The position numbers and the translations under genes were made by a program. A stretch of 9,916 nucleotides of DNA from Syntrophobacterales bacterium (GTDB lineage Bacteria > Desulfobacterota > Syntrophia > Syntrophales > UBA6807). The stretch lies in the NCBI GenBank assembly GCA_021159265.1, contig JAGGSD010000181.1:1-9916 (forward strand). The letters run 5' to 3'. The notes beneath the pieces are model-generated. The model was given only the letters and a program-made list of their open reading frames with translations, was not told the origin of the DNA and made no database searches. This document shows positions 7,003 through 9,916 of the stretch, piece by piece (position 1 is the first letter of the stretch; each line of letters opens with the position of its first letter).

Positions 7003-8022
7003 ATGTTCAAAAAACTTATTCTGGGAATCCTCATAAGTTCCTTATTGATATATCTAACATTTAGAGGCATCGATTTCAAAGGGGTTACCAGCGGATTAAA
7101 GGCTGCAAAACCCTTTTATCTTGTTTGCACCTTATGTTTACTGATCCTGATTCAAGTCTTGAGATCCTATAGATGGGGTATAATTTTAAACCCCGTTAAA
7201 AGGGTTGACCAGTTTTCTCTTTTTTCTGTTACCAGTGCAGGTTTTCTGGCTGTTGTAGCCATTCCGGCAAGAATCGGAGAACTCGCCAGGCCTTACCTCA
7301 TTAGTACCCAAAAAGATATCAAGATGACTTCAGCAGTAGGAACCATCCTGGTAGAACGTGTCTTTGACAGCCTGACCATATTGCTGGCATTTTTTATTGT
7401 GGTTTCATTCAGCCCGCTGCCGCCATGGCTGATCAAAACCAGCATAATTTTTCTTTTCATATCCTTGGCTTTTCTCAGTTTGATAACTTTATGTATCTAT
7501 AAAAGGGATTACTCACTCAGAATATTAACCCCCTTTCTAAAAAAACTGCCCGGGGAAAGTTATCCTAAACTAATGGTGATGATCAATCATCTTATCGATG
7601 GATTCAAGATCATTTCCCACGGAAAGTTAATACTCTTTTTAGCCTTTTTATCTATATTGATATGGGTAATTGATGCCTCAGCCATATATGTTCTCTTTTT
7701 TGCTTTTGATATTGATCTGCCCCTGTCTGCTGCTTTCGTTTTGATGGTCATTATTATATTAGGTATTACAATACCAACAGCACCGGGATTTATAGGAAAC
7801 TGGCATTTTTTTTGTGTACTTGGACTGACTTTATTTGGCATCCCCAAAACAGATGCGCTCACGTATGCCATAGTACTTCATTTTTTAAGTATCGGAATCA
7901 TCGTTGTTCTGGGATTGATTTTTTTGCCATTTAACAAATTTTCATTCTTGGACATAAGACAGAAACTCAATTTCAAGAATAGCAGCTCTGACAATTTACA
8001 TGAAGAGGAATTAATAAGATGA
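7003..8022 (+). CDS. Lysylphosphatidylglycerol-synthase-TM/UPF0104 family membrane protein (flippase-like)
   Basis: This inner-membrane protein of 339 residues has about eight or nine membrane helices (roughly 4-20, 37-54, 72-90, 122-137, 144-165, 208-232, 242-258, 264-280 and 287-309). Conserved family motifs are present: PARIGELARPYL (88-99), ERVFD (118-122) and PTAPGFIGNWH (258-268). The family is named after the membrane half of MprF, but this protein has no aminoacyl-transferase domain, so it does not make lysyl-phosphatidylglycerol. Members without that domain are thought to move or flip lipids, and HpnL of hopanoid clusters is a relative. Its stop overlaps the start of the next gene by four bases, so the two are translationally coupled. 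The ribosome site (GAGTGAG, 6994-7000) is weak. Family confident; lipid substrate unknown. Confidence 0.88.
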   Translation: MFKKLILGILISSLLIYLTFRGIDFKGVTSGLKAAKPFYLVCTLCLLILIQVLRSYRWGIILNPVKRVDQFSLFSVTSAGFLAVVAIPARIGELARPYLISTQKDIKMTSAVGTILVERVFDSLTILLAFFIVVSFSPLPPWLIKTSIIFLFISLAFLSLITLCIYKRDYSLRILTPFLKKLPGESYPKLMVMINHLIDGFKIISHGKLILFLAFLSILIWVIDASAIYVLFFAFDIDLPLSAAFVLMVIIILGITIPTAPGFIGNWHFFCVLGLTLFGIPKTDALTYAIVLHFLSIGIIVVLGLIFLPFNKFSFLDIRQKLNFKNSSSDNLHEEELIR

Positions 8023-9698
8023 AAGCCAAAATTATGTTTCTATTTATTGTTCCTCTGTTTCTTTATATAATTCTGTTACCGGCTATGCCGTTAATGGAGC
8101 CTGATGAGGCCCGATACAGCGATATTCCAAGCCTGATGAACAGTACAGGAGATTATATCACCCCTCATTTACATCATGTAACCTATCTCGAAAAACCTCC
8201 TCTCTGTTATTGGGCAACAGCTCTGTCATTCAAAATATTCGGTGAAAACGCATTTTCATCAAGGCTTTTCGTGGGTCTCTGCGCCTGGGGATGTATTATT
8301 CTTGTATATTTTATGGGTATTTTCTTTGCCGGTGAAAGGACAGGATTATACTCAGCGGGAATTTTAAGCACATTTCTGTACCATTTTGCCATGGGAAGAA
8401 TAAATATACTGGACATCCCCCTTGCTTTTTTCGTCTGCCTCGCCACCTGGGCAGGATATCGATATATCACAGGAGATTATCGGAAAAAGATTTGGGTTTA
8501 TCTTCTATACATCGCCAGCGCCCTGGCCTTTCTGACAAAGGGTCTGATAGGTGTAGTGTTTCCCTTTGCCATACTGGTTCTGTGGCTCATCATTTGTAAG
8601 AAATGGCGTAATATCTTTCGGCTTTTTTCGCCGGGTGGAATGCTTATCTTCTTTGCCATATCATGTCCCTGGATCTTTCTTGTTCAGAAGGCAAATAAAG
8701 ACTTCCTGTGGTTCTTTTTCATCCATGAACAGTTTCTGAGATATACAACAGACGTATGTCAAAAGGCTGGCCCATTTTATTATTATCTACCCATCATTAT
8801 ATTGGGCACACTTCCCTGGTGCGCGTTTTTATTTCAGGCAATAAGGGGAGTCTCAGGGAAAACAACTCGACTCTGGCAACAAGTTGACATACGTTTTCTC
8901 CTGACATGGGCAATTTTTGTTTTTCTATTCTTCTCTGTCTCTTCATCCAAACTGATACCCTATATTACACCTGTCTTCCTGCCCGTTGCAGTTCTTTTCG
9001 GTTATCTTTTCAATCTTTACGAAGATCAAGATAGCATCCCTGAAGAGAAAAATGGCAAATGGCTTTTAGTACATTTGCCGATTTTCTTTCAATCCCTATT
9101 GTTTATCACTGTGCTTGTTCTGCCACCCATGCTGAAAAACACAAGATTAGGCGGAAATCTTGTCCTCATGCAGTCCGGGAAGTGGTGGTTCCTTGTAATC
9201 CTCCCGATCTTTTTCCAAATCATGATTATGTTCCTGCCTGATTTGATTAAACGACGATGGAAAAGGGGCTGGTTCATGACCATTTACATTCTTTCCGCTC
9301 TATTTTTGGGTTCAATGGTCTTCCCCGCTTCTGATTTCTTAACACCATATAAATCTGCCTACCCTGTTTCACAGGCAATCAAACTCGTTATTCCCGCCGA
9401 TGAAGAGTTGTTCCAATATGGTATTAATTTCTATGGAATTGATTTTTATGCGAAAATCAGAACTCCTGTTGTTGACGATTTTGGGGAATTGAGTTATGGT
9501 ATCAACCATCTTCCATCTGCTGAAAAGAGTCGCTATTTTTTACATTCCGAAGATTTCGTAAAATTATGCAAAGAAAAAGGTGATATTTACTGTGTAACTC
9601 AATATAAAGAAAGACTCGAAAGACTGAAAAAGCAAATTCCAAACGTAGAGGTACTGTGGAGCAACGGCGCTTTTTATCTCCTGCGTCTGCGATGCTAA
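8019..9698 (+). CDS. ArnT-like glycosyltransferase, GT39/GT83 (PMT_2) family
   Basis: This integral membrane enzyme of 559 residues should transfer a sugar from a polyprenyl-phosphate donor to an acceptor on the periplasmic side. Family features in order are PDEARY (28-33) with the acidic pair D29/E30 in the first periplasmic loop, YLEKPP (56-61), ILDIPLAFF (130-138), FLTKGLIGVVFP (171-182), HEQFLRY (236-242) and SSSKLIPYITP (308-318). About ten to twelve membrane helices precede a soluble C-terminal domain of some 110 residues. The set resembles ArnT, which adds aminoarabinose to lipid A, but no arn genes are nearby, so the donor and acceptor are open. GAGG at 8005-8008, inside the preceding gene, serves the ATG, which lies in the ATGA overlap. 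The stop codon is part of the palindromic repeat that follows. Confidence 0.88.
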   Translation: MKAKIMFLFIVPLFLYIILLPAMPLMEPDEARYSDIPSLMNSTGDYITPHLHHVTYLEKPPLCYWATALSFKIFGENAFSSRLFVGLCAWGCIILVYFMGIFFAGERTGLYSAGILSTFLYHFAMGRINILDIPLAFFVCLATWAGYRYITGDYRKKIWVYLLYIASALAFLTKGLIGVVFPFAILVLWLIICKKWRNIFRLFSPGGMLIFFAISCPWIFLVQKANKDFLWFFFIHEQFLRYTTDVCQKAGPFYYYLPIIILGTLPWCAFLFQAIRGVSGKTTRLWQQVDIRFLLTWAIFVFLFFSVSSSKLIPYITPVFLPVAVLFGYLFNLYEDQDSIPEEKNGKWLLVHLPIFFQSLLFITVLVLPPMLKNTRLGGNLVLMQSGKWWFLVILPIFFQIMIMFLPDLIKRRWKRGWFMTIYILSALFLGSMVFPASDFLTPYKSAYPVSQAIKLVIPADEELFQYGINFYGIDFYAKIRTPVVDDFGELSYGINHLPSAEKSRYFLHSEDFVKLCKEKGDIYCVTQYKERLERLKKQIPNVEVLWSNGAFYLLRLRC

Positions 9699-9865
9699 GG
9701 GACTGGGAATAAATAACTCATACACCCCGCTTGTTATTTTGCTTGCTTTCTGTGTTGTGTCAAAGCTTACATAACTCGTTATGCGCGCTTCAACATACCT
9801 TAAAAACAAACAAAATTACGGCGCAATCCGTATAACTTATTTATTCTTGATCTCTAAGTCCCTTA
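9696..9865. repeat. Long imperfect palindrome (about 170 bases), MITE-like or dispersed intergenic repeat
   Basis: The ends are perfect inverted copies: TAAGGGACT (9696-9704) and AGTCCCTTA (9857-9865). Inside them GAATAAATAA (9707-9716) matches TTATTTATTC (9837-9846) at 10 of 10. ATAC (9720-9723) matches GTAT (9830-9833). The stretch 9734-9749 matches 9803-9818 at 13 of 16. The centre is CATAAC-TC-GTTATG (9770-9783). The right arm carries about 8 extra bases near its outer end. No ORF is present. The structure could form a very long hairpin in RNA and so might also terminate or stabilise the transcript of the glycosyltransferase. I recall similar palindromes between genes in Desulfobacterota genomes, but that is memory, not a search. 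The last 51 bases of the window (9866-9916) show no gene. Confidence 0.7.
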
Positions 9866-9916
9866 ATTGTAAAGTTCGTGCAAAATTGGCAAAAGAATTT
9901 AGTAAGCGTTCACTGA

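Noticed and set aside
7003..8022. MprF-type lysylphosphatidylglycerol synthase
   Set aside because: Only the membrane domain is present; the C-terminal aminoacyl-transferase domain of about 300 residues is missing.
1..9916. Defence system, CRISPR array, prophage, integron or biosynthetic cluster
   Set aside because: All eight genes belong to known housekeeping or envelope families, no regularly spaced repeats, recombinase or transposase genes are present, and base composition looks even by eye.

Overview
The window reads as ordinary chromosome from a Gram-negative anaerobe-like bacterium of moderate to low GC content. The outer-membrane-type lipoprotein, the LonC-type protease, the DUF3568 lipoprotein and the style of the intergenic palindromes fit Desulfobacterota (the former Deltaproteobacteria). 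That assignment is inference from gene types and from memory of similar intergenic repeats, not from a marker gene. Eight protein genes fill about 90% of the window. There are no RNA genes, CRISPR arrays, transposases or phage genes, and no gene-free stretch exceeds about 220 bases.

Layout: (1) A terminator-like hairpin at 3-56 closes an upstream unit. (2) A two-gene unit follows at 144-1668: a metallo-beta-lactamase-fold hydrolase of the glyoxalase II-like type, then purC (SAICAR synthase) 13 bases later. (3) A 177-base spacer holds a consensus -35 box and nested short repeats, followed by a complete class I dnaJ (1846-2904). (4) dnaJ converges on a minus-strand gene for a secreted M23 (LytM-type) peptidase (2974-3861). 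(5) A divergent spacer carries a good sigma70-type promoter that drives a LonC-type ATP-dependent protease (4028-6478) and a small DUF3568 lipoprotein (6516-6917). This unit ends at a strong intrinsic terminator (6927-6980). (6) Only 22 bases later begins a translationally coupled pair of membrane proteins: a UPF0104/lysylphosphatidylglycerol-synthase-TM family protein (7003-8022) and an ArnT/GT39-like lipid-linked sugar transferase (8019-9698). (7) The window ends in a roughly 170-base imperfect palindrome (9696-9865) whose outer repeat includes the stop codon of the last gene.

Functionally the window mixes housekeeping (purine synthesis, detoxification-type hydrolase), protein quality control (DnaJ, Lon) and cell-envelope work (M23 peptidase, lipoprotein, flippase-like protein plus glycosyltransferase). 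I did not find a convincing undescribed multi-gene system. The items most worth a second look are the terminal palindrome, the promoter-poor start of the membrane pair just after a strong terminator, and the membrane pair's unknown substrate.
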